NCBI GenBank assembly: GCA_945898195.1
Contig: CAMDHM010000004.1
Location: 1 to 64,000 of the forward strand
Origin: Pseudobacteriovorax antillogorgiicola
GTDB lineage: Bacteria > Bdellovibrionota_B > Oligoflexia > Oligoflexales > RGVZ01
Length of the DNA: 64,000 nt
Direction: 5' to 3'
Under the pieces are notes generated by a model. The model made no database searches. It was not told where the DNA came from and worked only from the letters and a program-made list of their open reading frames with translations. Within the stretch, counting starts at the first letter, position 1. Each line of letters begins with the position of its first letter. The position numbers and the translations under genes are program-made. Shown here in pieces: positions 19,804-29,720 of the stretch.

Positions 19804-21393
19804 ATGTCATCATCCGAGTCAGACGCAGTTAAGTGGGACGAGTTCGACAAGTTGCACGTGATCCGCAGCCTCCGTGAACTCGTCGGTCGCTGGTGGAAAA
19901 TCCAGCTGAATTTTACGGACACAAAAGGATTTCTTCGCGGCGTGCCAGAAGGCCGGTTCTTTAATCCATTGAATTCCGTGTGCAAGGCTGTGACTGAAGA
20001 CCAAAAAGGGTTTCAGGGTTGCCTTGGAACTGCCCGAAAGACGACCGTAGATGCGACCAACAGCAAGGATTCGCGCTTATTTAAATGCCATGCCGGGTTT
20101 TCCGCCATCTCCGTGCCAATTCGCGTCAACAACCAGTATCTTGGTTGCGTGTTTGGTGACGGATTTTTAGTGGAAGAAACGGCTGCCGAGCAGCGCGTTC
20201 TGATCAAATCTTATTTGGAACGGGCTTTTCCGAGTCGCGCCATTGAGCTGCAGGCGGAAGTGGACAATCTCCCGGTGCTGAGTACTAAAGATGTAACCTA
20301 CCTGACAGAACTGATTGAACTCGTCGTCGACGAAATGATCCTTACCAATAAGAATGTCGCCGAGTCTCACAAAAAGGTTTCCGAACTGCGCAAGGAACTT
20401 GGAACGCGTTACGGGTTTGACTCTATGATCGGCAAGTCGAGTGCCATGCAGTCGCTCTACCGAATGTTGGAACGCGTGGCTCCGTCTGATGCCACGGTAC
20501 TCGTGCAAGGCGAAAATGGGACCGGTAAAGAGCTCATTGCGAAAGCGCTTCACTATAATTCCCAACGCAAAGGGAAAAAGTTTTTGCTGGTGAATTGCGG
20601 TGCATTTAATGAAAACCTTCTCGAATCGGAACTTTTTGGTCACGTGAAAGGGTCCTTTACGGGGGCCATCCGAGATAAAAAGGGGCTGTTCGAAGAGGCC
20701 GATGGCGGCACTTTATTTCTCGATGAAATTGGTGAGACCTCGATGGCGATGCAGGTGAAGATGCTGCGTGTATTGCAGGAGGGAACCTTTACCCCTGTCG
20801 GCAGCACCCAGATGCGTTCTTCTAATGCCCGCATCTTGGCCGCAACGAATCGCGATTTGGGAGCCATGGTTAAGCAGGGCACCTTTCGCGAGGATTTATT
20901 TTACCGATTGAACGTGATCAACGTCACCGTGCCGCCCCTGCGCGACCGCCGGGAAGACATTACCCTTTTGGTCGATCATTTCCTTGGCAGCTACGCCAAA
21001 CAGGCCAGTAAACCGGTCAAAACCCTTTCAACGGCCTGCATGGAAGATTTGCTTAATCACGAATGGCCGGGAAACGTTCGTGAACTGGAAAATGAGATTG
21101 AACGCCTTTGTGTTTTGGCTGGCGATGACAAGGAAATTAGCAATGATTTTATGAGCCCGCGCATCAAAGATGCCGTGGCGAAGTCACCGAATACTCAATA
21201 CCGATTGGATGGAAAGCTGAAGGAGGCCCTCGAAGATCTGGAGCGTGAGATGATCCGTCAGGGACTTGAGCGCACCCGCTGGAACAAGTCTAAGTTGGCG
21301 AAGGAACTCGGTATCAGCCGGGCTGGACTGATTATGAAGGTGGAGAAATACGGCCTCGAGAAACGGGGGGAGCGGACGGGCGCTGTTTCGTAA
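19804..21393 (+). CDS. Sigma54-dependent transcriptional activator with N-terminal PocR-like domain
   Basis: PocR-like N-terminus (CLGTARK...FKCHAGFSAISVPI...GCVFGDGF), AAA+ GENGTGKELIAKALHYNS, GSFTGA, C-terminal Fis-type HTH. Confidence 0.92.
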   Translation: MSSSESDAVKWDEFDKLHVIRSLRELVGRWWKIQLNFTDTKGFLRGVPEGRFFNPLNSVCKAVTEDQKGFQGCLGTARKTTVDATNSKDSRLFKCHAGFSAISVPIRVNNQYLGCVFGDGFLVEETAAEQRVLIKSYLERAFPSRAIELQAEVDNLPVLSTKDVTYLTELIELVVDEMILTNKNVAESHKKVSELRKELGTRYGFDSMIGKSSAMQSLYRMLERVAPSDATVLVQGENGTGKELIAKALHYNSQRKGKKFLLVNCGAFNENLLESELFGHVKGSFTGAIRDKKGLFEEADGGTLFLDEIGETSMAMQVKMLRVLQEGTFTPVGSTQMRSSNARILAATNRDLGAMVKQGTFREDLFYRLNVINVTVPPLRDRREDITLLVDHFLGSYAKQASKPVKTLSTACMEDLLNHEWPGNVRELENEIERLCVLAGDDKEISNDFMSPRIKDAVAKSPNTQYRLDGKLKEALEDLEREMIRQGLERTRWNKSKLAKELGISRAGLIMKVEKYGLEKRGERTGAVS

Positions 21394-21485
21394 AAAAATA
21401 ATGACATTTTTTTGCGGTATTGCATCCTCACCAAATTCAAATCGCTCAATCTCAGTTGATTTTATGCTGATGAATCCGCTTCGAC

Positions 21486-23636
21486 ATGACGATATGGGGG
21501 AACCAAGTGGCAAATAAAAAAGATAACATCGAGGTTCGTTCGCCCTTTGCCTGGCTTACCCAACAGGTATTACCTTTGTGCGTGGTCGTTTTTGCAATCT
21601 GGACCATCAATCCGCAACGATTAATCCAACAGAATTTTGATATCGGCGGGTATTCTTCGTCCGTCGCGCAAAATTTGACGGACGAACCGACTCTCGAGAA
21701 ACACTTCGCTGACGGTGAAAAAGTCCCGCAATGCCCAGGGGAATCCTGCCCTTTGAATCCTGCCTCTGCCACCACGTTGGCTGGCGATGGCTGGAAATAT
21801 GTTTCAAAAATAATTCACATGCGTGCGACGACCGACGCATGGCGCGGAACTTATTTTGTTCGAATTGATACCATCTTGCCATCATTTGCAGCGACGCAAG
21901 GGACCAAGGTAGCCTTTGATATTGTCGGGATCGCCGGAAAAAGCTGGCGGATGTTTGTGAACGGTAGGGAAAAGGCCGCGGGTTACGGTGGGCCCCATGC
22001 CGATGCCATCCACTTTATTTCAGACGGCGGAACTATCGGCGAACCGATGGTTATAGGGTTTGAAGTGGATGCAGGCAGAAGTTTTGCTCCAGGAATTATT
22101 TCTGTGAGTCAGCCATTTTTGAGCCAGCCTGAAATTGCGCCGGCACTTAGGGCCGCCTATAGAGGCATCGACAAGGAAAGGATTTTGCCCGATGCTTTTT
22201 CCCGCATGGCGCTGACGGTTATGGCGGCCCTTGGTTGCCTATTCACCCCTTTTCATCTTGAGATTTTGGCCTATGCCACTGGCCTCGCGCTGTGGAATTT
22301 CAGCAGAATATTGGCGAGTGACCTTGCGCCGTTTCCGGCATTTCTTGACGTCGACTTTATGACCGTGGACGCCACGGTGCGTTGTGCGTTTTACGGATCT
22401 GCGATTGCTTTTTTTGCACTCTACTTTCGAAAGCGTGATCGTGTCTCTTTTTTGGCGAGCGTTTGTTTTTTTGCACTCGCTTCGGTATGCCTAATTGCTG
22501 GACGGACCGGGATTTTTGCGTCGGTGGTGCCGATGGTGATCAGAAATAATTTTGGAATTTTGGGAGCGATTTCGCTGTGCGGTGGCATTTTTGCCTCGCA
22601 AACATGGTGGAATACTAGGCATTTGGTCCACGCAAATTTTCGCCGTCAAATAGCGTTGATATTCACGGCGCTGCTCATGTTATGTAGTTTTCTTCTTTTT
22701 TCACGTCAGTTTGCCCTGTGGGAATGGCCTCTCTTTTCCGCCTTTTTGAATCCGGATCTTGGGCTCCGGGTCACAAAGATTTTAGAGCTCGTTCTGGCTT
22801 CATTTGGAATAGCCATCGCACTTGAATGGGCCCTTGTTGTCCGGGACCGTCAAAGGGTGCTGCAACGTTTCGGCATGGTAATCGATCCGCGAGTTCTTAA
22901 AGAGATCGTACGTAGTCCGAACCTACCGTCAATTCGCGCAGAACGCGTTATTGCCATGTTTGTCGACCTCAGGTCATTTAGTTCTATTTGCGAAAATTTT
23001 CCCCCTGCCGCGGTAAACCTTGCCCTCAATGAATACCTCGATGTTATTACCACGGCTGTTCAAGGTAATGACGGCATCATCGACAAATTTGTGGGGGATG
23101 CGGTGATGGCTTTGTGGGGTGTTCCCATCCAGTCCGCCATTGATCCAATGGCCAGCATGCGGGCAGTAATCGCGATTCGCAAGGGCATGAATGAACTCAA
23201 TGAGATTCGTGGCCAACGTGGAGATTTTACTTTGTCGTGCGGAATTGGAATGCATTGTGGACCGGCGATTTTTGGTCCAGTTGGCAACGCCCAGCGGATT
23301 GACTTCACGGCAATCGGTCCAACGATAAATTTATCAGCCCGCCTCCAGGCCCTGACTAAGGAAAAGGGAGCTGACATCCTGATTTCGCAAGACCTGCACC
23401 GCCTCGTTGCCGATAAGACGCTTTGTAGTGATCTTGGAGCGACGTCGGTCCGCGGGTTTTCTGCCGATCAACATATTTTGCGTTTGCTTGGGGTGGCCGA
23501 TGCCGCTGGCCGAATTATTTTCGAAGATCAAAAACTAGCTTTGGCTGGGCTGCCCTCGCGCGCTGGCCTTGTTGAGGATGTGCCGGCAAACCTCGCGGTA
23601 GTCAACTATGCTAGGCCCATTCAAGTCGCGTCGTGA
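21486..23636 (+). CDS. Membrane class III adenylate/guanylate cyclase with 7TM-type sensor region
   Basis: Multiple TMs; cyclase motifs FVDLRSFSS, GDAVMALWG, GIGMHCGPAIFGPVG, INLSARLQ. Confidence 0.88.
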   Translation: MTIWGNQVANKKDNIEVRSPFAWLTQQVLPLCVVVFAIWTINPQRLIQQNFDIGGYSSSVAQNLTDEPTLEKHFADGEKVPQCPGESCPLNPASATTLAGDGWKYVSKIIHMRATTDAWRGTYFVRIDTILPSFAATQGTKVAFDIVGIAGKSWRMFVNGREKAAGYGGPHADAIHFISDGGTIGEPMVIGFEVDAGRSFAPGIISVSQPFLSQPEIAPALRAAYRGIDKERILPDAFSRMALTVMAALGCLFTPFHLEILAYATGLALWNFSRILASDLAPFPAFLDVDFMTVDATVRCAFYGSAIAFFALYFRKRDRVSFLASVCFFALASVCLIAGRTGIFASVVPMVIRNNFGILGAISLCGGIFASQTWWNTRHLVHANFRRQIALIFTALLMLCSFLLFSRQFALWEWPLFSAFLNPDLGLRVTKILELVLASFGIAIALEWALVVRDRQRVLQRFGMVIDPRVLKEIVRSPNLPSIRAERVIAMFVDLRSFSSICENFPPAAVNLALNEYLDVITTAVQGNDGIIDKFVGDAVMALWGVPIQSAIDPMASMRAVIAIRKGMNELNEIRGQRGDFTLSCGIGMHCGPAIFGPVGNAQRIDFTAIGPTINLSARLQALTKEKGADILISQDLHRLVADKTLCSDLGATSVRGFSADQHILRLLGVADAAGRIIFEDQKLALAGLPSRAGLVEDVPANLAVVNYARPIQVAS

Positions 23637-24706
23637 AGTTCGGTTTCAATGGCGGCGGCCAGTTGATCGGGCGTGTGGTCATGAAATTCTTGAAAGAATT
23701 CCTGGGCCTCGTCTTGCACCAGATCAACGCGATCCGCATACAAGTTTGAAATGTGAAAGGTTTCCAGTTCGTGGGCACCAAGGCTGGCTGCGATCAAAGC
23801 CGCTTGCTTTGTGGTCAGATGTTTTTTTTGCGTTGCGCGGAGCCGTTCAGAGGTCCGGTAGTTGGTCTCGCAGAAAATTTTATCGACTCCAGTAAAAGCC
23901 TGTTGCAGTCGGGAGAGATTTTCTTGGCTGAAGATAAAATCAGTCAAATAGGCCAGCGGCTTGCTTTGAACTCGGTTGAGGATTTTCCCACCCAAATCAC
24001 CAGCCTGCCAGGACTTGCCGTTGATCTCGAAAATTCGGTCGGTGTCATGGTCAGACATCGCCATTTGAAGTTCGCGAATCCAGGACCCGGCCTCCAGGCC
24101 ATGGGCGTCAAGGGCGCCCTCTCGCACATAATAGCGACTCGGTGATTGCAGCATATAGGCACAAACAGGGGTGCCATGATCAACCACAATCGTTTCCACG
24201 CGTGTGCCGTCTTCCATGATCATTGCGCAGGCGGCTGGTCGCGCTGGAAGGGGCGGATCATCGGGAGAGAGTTTCAAGGGGATAGGGGCTTCTGGCGTTG
24301 GGACGAAACCGTGGTCGCTGGAAATCAAGGCGGTCGTTACCGAACCTAGGGGATCTATCTCATGGACCCGAATTTGAAGCTGACCTGGTTCAAGTAGGTT
24401 CCAACAATAGGCATTCATTTTGCCCTGAACGTTTTTGATCAATCCCGGCGGCCCGCAGAGTTCAAAGGGTTTGAAATGGGCGACATTGACGCGCAGCAGC
24501 CGGTCAAAGCCAATGAAGTGGTCCAAATGCGTATGGGACACGGCAATGTGGCGGACCTTCAAGATCTCTTTGTTGCTGAGGTTGGACAGGTCGCCGAGGT
24601 CTAAAAGCAGGGCTTCACCGGTTTTTTGCGACAGGCAATAAACGACCGGATCACCGCTGGGGCCGTTTGGAATTTTCGTCTCAAAAATATGGCTGGCGCG
24701 GGTCAC
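23621..24706 (-). CDS. MBL-fold metallohydrolase (RNase Z-like)
   Basis: SHTHLDHFIGFDRLL, late ETNYR and HELETFHISNLYADR. Confidence 0.8.
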   Translation of the reverse strand: MTRASHIFETKIPNGPSGDPVVYCLSQKTGEALLLDLGDLSNLSNKEILKVRHIAVSHTHLDHFIGFDRLLRVNVAHFKPFELCGPPGLIKNVQGKMNAYCWNLLEPGQLQIRVHEIDPLGSVTTALISSDHGFVPTPEAPIPLKLSPDDPPLPARPAACAMIMEDGTRVETIVVDHGTPVCAYMLQSPSRYYVREGALDAHGLEAGSWIRELQMAMSDHDTDRIFEINGKSWQAGDLGGKILNRVQSKPLAYLTDFIFSQENLSRLQQAFTGVDKIFCETNYRTSERLRATQKKHLTTKQAALIAASLGAHELETFHISNLYADRVDLVQDEAQEFFQEFHDHTPDQLAAAIETELHDAT

Positions 24707-25545
24707 CGTGAATAGACCTCCGGGCGGCGATCGGAAATGGCAGGAAGTTGTGCGCGGTAACGGGCAAGGACCGCGTGGCTTAATGGCGCGGTAGCGATCC
24801 CAATCTGGTCTCCGGTGTCACAAATCTTGTGCCCCCACGGGTCCACGATCATGGAATGGCCGTAGCTGTTTTTTCCTGGCGTATGTTCCCCCGTCTGGTT
24901 TGCGGCGATGAAGTAGGCCTGATGTTCAATGGCGCGCGCGCGGATAAGAACCTCCCAGTGGTCCATGCCAGTGCGTTGGGTGAAGGCTGACGGCATCACA
25001 ATCGCGTCAAATTTAGATTTGCGAGCAAGCGTCGCAAAGAACTCGTGAAATCGTAGGTCGTAGCAAATCGCCATGGCGACCTTGAAACCGTCGACTTCCA
25101 AAACAATCGGTTCGTCGCCCGAGAGGTAGCCATCGGATTCACAGTAGAGGGGCTTTCCGTCGGGAGTTTTTAAGTTGAACAAATGGACCTTGCGGTAGCA
25201 GGCGATTTCCTTGCCGTTGCGGTCAAAGGCGTAGGCCACATTATAAACCTTGCGTTCCGAATTACCCTGGTTAGGACGCTCGGCGATGGAGCCTCCGAAT
25301 AAAACGATGCCAAGCTCTTTGGCGAGGGCCGACATCCACTGCCATGCGGGGCCGTGCCAGGGCTCTGCGTTTTCATAAAGCGTGTCGTAGGAGCCTTGAT
25401 AGACATACATTTCCGGCAGGACCACCCAGTTGGCTCCTTGCTTGGCGGCATCCCGCACAAGTTTTTCGGCCTGCTCCAAATTGGAGGCCCGGTCCCGCGT
25501 GGTGGTCATGCTGGTAACGGCGACGGAAATTTGTTTTTTGGTCAT
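24703..25545 (-). CDS. Carbon-nitrogen hydrolase (nitrilase superfamily)
   Basis: LPEMYVYQG, YRKVHLF, AICYDLRFHEF (Glu-Lys-Cys triad). Confidence 0.93.
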   Translation of the reverse strand: MTKKQISVAVTSMTTTRDRASNLEQAEKLVRDAAKQGANWVVLPEMYVYQGSYDTLYENAEPWHGPAWQWMSALAKELGIVLFGGSIAERPNQGNSERKVYNVAYAFDRNGKEIACYRKVHLFNLKTPDGKPLYCESDGYLSGDEPIVLEVDGFKVAMAICYDLRFHEFFATLARKSKFDAIVMPSAFTQRTGMDHWEVLIRARAIEHQAYFIAANQTGEHTPGKNSYGHSMIVDPWGHKICDTGDQIGIATAPLSHAVLARYRAQLPAISDRRPEVYSR

Positions 25546-25681
25546 CGGAAGATCTTCCTCGCTTTGAATAACAGGTCACTGGGCAATTTTTGCCTGATGC
25601 CCGATGAAAATCATAGCCTTGTCGGCACGGTGGCTAAACTTTTTTCACCACCTGCCGAAGGCCTGGTGGGAGGGCGCACAA

Positions 25682-26461
25682 ATGAAAGCTTCTATTTTAT
25701 TGGCCGCATCAGCTTGGGGACTTGTGCCGATGGTGGGAGTCGGGGCTACGCCCGGCTCCCAAGAACTGGCACCCCTTCACGTCGAGTCGTTTTTGACGCC
25801 CCCTGGAGGCGGGACGGTTTTGGTGGCATTGCGTGGAGAAGGCGTCGCAGCCCTGTTGGCGGGCGATTTGTTGGTATCCGAACGCCCCATTTTAGATCAG
25901 ACCGTTGGCCGGGTGAAATTCGCCAGCGGCCATCTTAAGGTTGCCAAAGTTGATGGCGCTCGCGCTCTGGCTACGATTCAAACCGATGGTTCCGCCGCCG
26001 CCGCAGGGGTCCTCGGCAAATTTAACAAGGTGATGGCGGGCGACGCCGTTCGCCCTGTTGCAATGACCATCACAGCGACCTTGGCCATCACCCCCGAGGT
26101 CACAATCGACTACAACACCCTTTTTGTGGATCCTAATGCTGGGGCGGTCGCCCTGGAAATGTCGGGGTCGGGCCGCGAGGCTTTAGCGGCGGCGGTTGAA
26201 TCCATGGGCTCAGTCCGGAGCAGCATGGTGGCGGTCGAGGGCTACACCGATCCAACGGGCGATTCCGAGGCAAATCAAGTCGAGTCCTATGAGAGGGCGA
26301 TGACGGCTAAAAGGTTTTTGGTTGAAAATCTCGGTTTTGACCCTGAACGCGTAAAGGCCTTTGGCATGGGGGAACAGGAGCCGATCGATACCAGCAATTT
26401 GGCAGGCTCGGTTGAAAGAAACCGCCGCATCGTGATCAAAGTCATTTCCGGGGCTCAGTAG
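25682..26461 (+). CDS. OmpA-family C-terminal domain protein
   Basis: VEGYTDPTGDSEANQVESYERAMTAKRFLV...RVKAFGMGEQEPI...NRRIVI. Confidence 0.85.
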   Translation: MKASILLAASAWGLVPMVGVGATPGSQELAPLHVESFLTPPGGGTVLVALRGEGVAALLAGDLLVSERPILDQTVGRVKFASGHLKVAKVDGARALATIQTDGSAAAAGVLGKFNKVMAGDAVRPVAMTITATLAITPEVTIDYNTLFVDPNAGAVALEMSGSGREALAAAVESMGSVRSSMVAVEGYTDPTGDSEANQVESYERAMTAKRFLVENLGFDPERVKAFGMGEQEPIDTSNLAGSVERNRRIVIKVISGAQ

Positions 26462-26466
26462 ATGTA

Positions 26467-26531
26467 ATTCTGGGTGTAGCGAAGAATCAATTCCTCGTTT
26501 AAGAAGGGGGTTCTTCGCTGCACGTCAGAAT
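26467..26531. repeat. REP/MITE-like imperfect inverted repeat
   Basis: attctg-ggtgt-agcgaagaatc ... ggttcttcgct-gcacgt-cagaat: about 21-bp arms with one bulge and two mismatches. Confidence 0.65.
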
Positions 26532-26560
26532 GACGAAGCCGCTTAAATCCCTGAGTTTTT

Positions 26561-27400
26561 ATGCCGGAACTTCCAGAAGTTGAATGCCTTGCCCGCGCCG
26601 TGCGTGAAGAAATCCGCAACAGCCAGTTTACGGGCGTCCTTTTTTTGCGGCCAGACCTGCGCGAGCCCATGCCGTTTGATGCAATACGATCCGCACTTAT
26701 TGGCGCAACGCCGCTCGGCGTTCGGCGTCGTTCGAAGTACCTTCTGATTGAAACCAACCTCGGGACCGTGATTTTACATCTTGGTATGAGTGGCCAGCTG
26801 CTCTTTCTGGATAGTCCAGATCCCGTCAAGCCGCACACGCATGTGATATTCAAATTGGTGGCAGGAAAGAGATTTTTCTACCTGCATTTTATCGATCCGC
26901 GTCGGTTTGGTCGATTGACGGCGGTGCCTGCGGGGACCGACTTGTCGGCACACCCGTGGCTAAAAGACCTCGGTCCAGAGCCTTTGGAAGCTACGGCAGA
27001 GTCTCTGGGCAAGCATCTATGGCAAAAAAGCCGTAACCGTAAGATCGCGATAAAGCCTTTTATTATGGATGGAAAGGTTCTGGTCGGGGCCGGAAACATC
27101 TATGCGAGTGAATCCTTGTATCTTGCCGGGATCAGACCAGGCCGTGCAGCAGGGCGCGTAAGCCGCGGCGAATATGGTGTTCTGGCGGAAGCGATCCAAA
27201 AAGTCTTGGCCGCCGCCATTGAGGCCGGAGGCACTTCTTTTCGCGATTACCTCCATTCAGACGGTTCAGAAGGCTCGTACGCCTTGCAGCTCAACGTGTA
27301 TGGCCGCCTTGGCGAGGCCTGCCGAAAATGCCTCAGCCCGGTCCAGGAAACCCGCCATTTGAACCGCGCCACCTACTTTTGTGGCACTTGTCAGAAGTAA
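26561..27400 (+). CDS. mutM: Formamidopyrimidine-DNA glycosylase
   Basis: MPELPEVECLAR, HLGMSGQL, C-terminal zinc finger CRKC...FCGTCQK. Confidence 0.97.
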   Translation: MPELPEVECLARAVREEIRNSQFTGVLFLRPDLREPMPFDAIRSALIGATPLGVRRRSKYLLIETNLGTVILHLGMSGQLLFLDSPDPVKPHTHVIFKLVAGKRFFYLHFIDPRRFGRLTAVPAGTDLSAHPWLKDLGPEPLEATAESLGKHLWQKSRNRKIAIKPFIMDGKVLVGAGNIYASESLYLAGIRPGRAAGRVSRGEYGVLAEAIQKVLAAAIEAGGTSFRDYLHSDGSEGSYALQLNVYGRLGEACRKCLSPVQETRHLNRATYFCGTCQK

Positions 27401-27585
27401 AATTTTTTTATTTTTGTTCAATGAATCCAATTTTCTATATTATTCTTTAAAATAAAAACTAAAGCTTTATATTAAATAATTTACAAGCATTGTCGAAGCA
27501 CCTTCTGTCAATAGCGGTTGTTAATCTTGTTAACTGTTCCTTGCTTGAGGAACGCGAACGAAACGCAATTAGAAGGAGTTTGATC

Positions 27586-28473
27586 ATGGGTCTTCGCATT
27601 AAAACAAACATTGCATCCCTTCAGGCACAGCGCGGAGTCGCTACGGCGACCAACGCTATGAGTGAAACGGCAGCCCAGTTGTCCAGCGGTTACCGCATTA
27701 ATAAAGCGGCCGATGACGCAGCAGGGTTGGCGATCAGTACTAACTTGACCGGCAGGGTCCGGAGCCTTGAGCAGGCTTCCCGTAACGCGAGTGATGGTAT
27801 TTCGCTCGTGCAAGTCGCCGAATCCGGCATGACCGAAATGTCGAACATCCTGACCCGTCTGCGCGAGCTTGCCGTGCAATCTTCGTCAGACACCATCGGG
27901 AACACGGAACGCTCCTATGCCAACCGCGAATACACGCAGATGGTCCAGGAACTTGACCGGATCACGAATAGCACTGAGTTTAACGGTGTGAAATTGTTGA
28001 AGGGAAGCGACGCCAATATTGGCGAAAATCTTTTGACCATTCACGTGGGTGCCGGTGACGGCAAGGCTGAAAACACCGACTCCATTAGAATTGATATCAA
28101 TGACATGAAGCTGATCCCAGGTGAAGATTTCGGCCTTGGTAAAGGTGCCGAAATTGGACCGGTTGATGTTGGCGATTCCTTTGATCGGCAGACAGCCGTG
28201 GACAAGCTAGGTGTTATCGACAATGCCATGCAACGGCTTGCTTCCACCCGTGCCAACATGGGTGCGCAGCAGAACCGGTTGCAATCGGCCGTGACGAGTT
28301 TGAGCTCCCAGGTAGAGAACTACAAAGCAGCTAACAGCCGTATTCGTGACGTCGACTTTGCTTCTGCAAGTGCGACCTTCACCCAGTCCAAGATCCTTCA
28401 GCAGGCTGGTGTGTCGGTTCTTGCTCAGGCGAATTCTCAGCCAGAGGCAGCCCTGGCGTTACTGCGCGGTTAA
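27586..28473 (+). CDS. Flagellin (third copy)
   Basis: MGLRIKTNIASLQAQRG...SKILQQAGVSVLAQANSQPEAALALLRG; RBS agaaggag. Confidence 0.97.
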   Translation: MGLRIKTNIASLQAQRGVATATNAMSETAAQLSSGYRINKAADDAAGLAISTNLTGRVRSLEQASRNASDGISLVQVAESGMTEMSNILTRLRELAVQSSSDTIGNTERSYANREYTQMVQELDRITNSTEFNGVKLLKGSDANIGENLLTIHVGAGDGKAENTDSIRIDINDMKLIPGEDFGLGKGAEIGPVDVGDSFDRQTAVDKLGVIDNAMQRLASTRANMGAQQNRLQSAVTSLSSQVENYKAANSRIRDVDFASASATFTQSKILQQAGVSVLAQANSQPEAALALLRG

Positions 28474-28509
28474 TTTGGCATCGGTTTCAAGTTTTCCTCA
28501 AGCAAGCAA

Positions 28510-28541
28510 GCCGGGAGGCGTTTTCGAGAGCGCTCCCCGGC
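28510..28541 (+). terminator. GC-rich hairpin downstream of third flagellin gene
   Basis: gccgggaggcg-ttttcgagag-cgctccccggc. Confidence 0.5.
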
Positions 28542-28609
28542 CCTTCGCTTTTCCTCCTGTTGACAGCACAACATTCATCCGACTATAAAGTGGCGCTCCT
28601 AGTGGACAT

Positions 28610-28686
<77 letters not shown>

Positions 28687-28721
28687 TGTTCCCCTCCCCC
28701 AACCCAATTATTGGGTAACAT

Positions 28722-29720
28722 ATGGAATTCAAACAAGAATTCAGAAGATCTGTAGACCCTGAATTGCTGTTCAAAGGTCGTCCGGGAGACGTCCGTTTGG
28801 GCGAATTGGTATCCACCACCTGGCCTTTGGTCGGTGTTACGACCCGAATTTGCATCGTCGGGGCCCCAGATGACCTTGGCGTGCAACTGAATCGGGGGCG
28901 GCGTGGAGCTGCCGCGGGTCCATCGGGCATCCGTCGGGAGCTTTACCGGATGACGCCACCGATGGATAAAGCCTTTGAAATCGATCCTGGTGTCTTTTGT
29001 GATGCCGGCGATAGCATTTCAGGCAACGACATTACGGCCAACCACCGCCATGCCCAAAGCCTTTGCGAATTGGCCTTGAACGCCTCTCGCGCGGTCGTCG
29101 CCCTTGGTGGAGGAAACGACTACTCGGCGCCCCATGCGCGAGCCTTGCGTGAAGTTTCGGCGGCCCAAAAAGATGCCGCAGGAACGATCGGGATTTTGAC
29201 CATTGATCCTCATCTTGATGTCCGAGAACGCGAAAACAATTTGCCCCACAGCGGGACTGCCTACCGAGACTTGATTGACGGTGCGGTGATTGATCCGCGC
29301 AATCTGATCGAATTCGGCACGCGCAAAAACCGCAATGCCTCGAGTCATTTGGTTTGGTGCCGCGAGCGCGGCGTTGTGATTCGCGATTTTTCCGAATTGC
29401 ATCGTGCAGAACGCCTGGGCCTCAGGATTCCCGATGCCTTTGCCCAAGACCTCGAGCGTTTGGTGGCTCGCTGTGACGCCGTGATGGTTTCTTTGGACCT
29501 TGACTCGTGTGGCGGCTTGACTGGCGTCAGCGCTCCGGCGGCCATCGGATTCTCGCCCTCAGACCTGTGCGAAATGGCAGCCGTTGCGGGCCGCCACAAG
29601 AAGGTCAGGCTGTTCGAGATCGTTGAATGTGCGCCAGATCTAGACCCAACAGGAATGACGGCTAAGGTCGCTGCGGAAATCGTTTATGCCTTTATGGATT
29701 CCCGCTTTCCTCTTTCATGA
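28722..29720 (+). CDS. Arginase/agmatinase/formimidoylglutamase-family protein
   Basis: LGGGNDYSAPHA, TIDPHLDVRERENNLPHSGTAYR, SLDLDSCGG metal-binding pattern. Confidence 0.85.
   Translation: MEFKQEFRRSVDPELLFKGRPGDVRLGELVSTTWPLVGVTTRICIVGAPDDLGVQLNRGRRGAAAGPSGIRRELYRMTPPMDKAFEIDPGVFCDAGDSISGNDITANHRHAQSLCELALNASRAVVALGGGNDYSAPHARALREVSAAQKDAAGTIGILTIDPHLDVRERENNLPHSGTAYRDLIDGAVIDPRNLIEFGTRKNRNASSHLVWCRERGVVIRDFSELHRAERLGLRIPDAFAQDLERLVARCDAVMVSLDLDSCGGLTGVSAPAAIGFSPSDLCEMAAVAGRHKKVRLFEIVECAPDLDPTGMTAKVAAEIVYAFMDSRFPLS

Noticed and set aside
26455-26853. 132-aa minus ORF overlapping mutM
   Set aside because: Antisense to the well-supported mutM start and reading through the inverted repeat.
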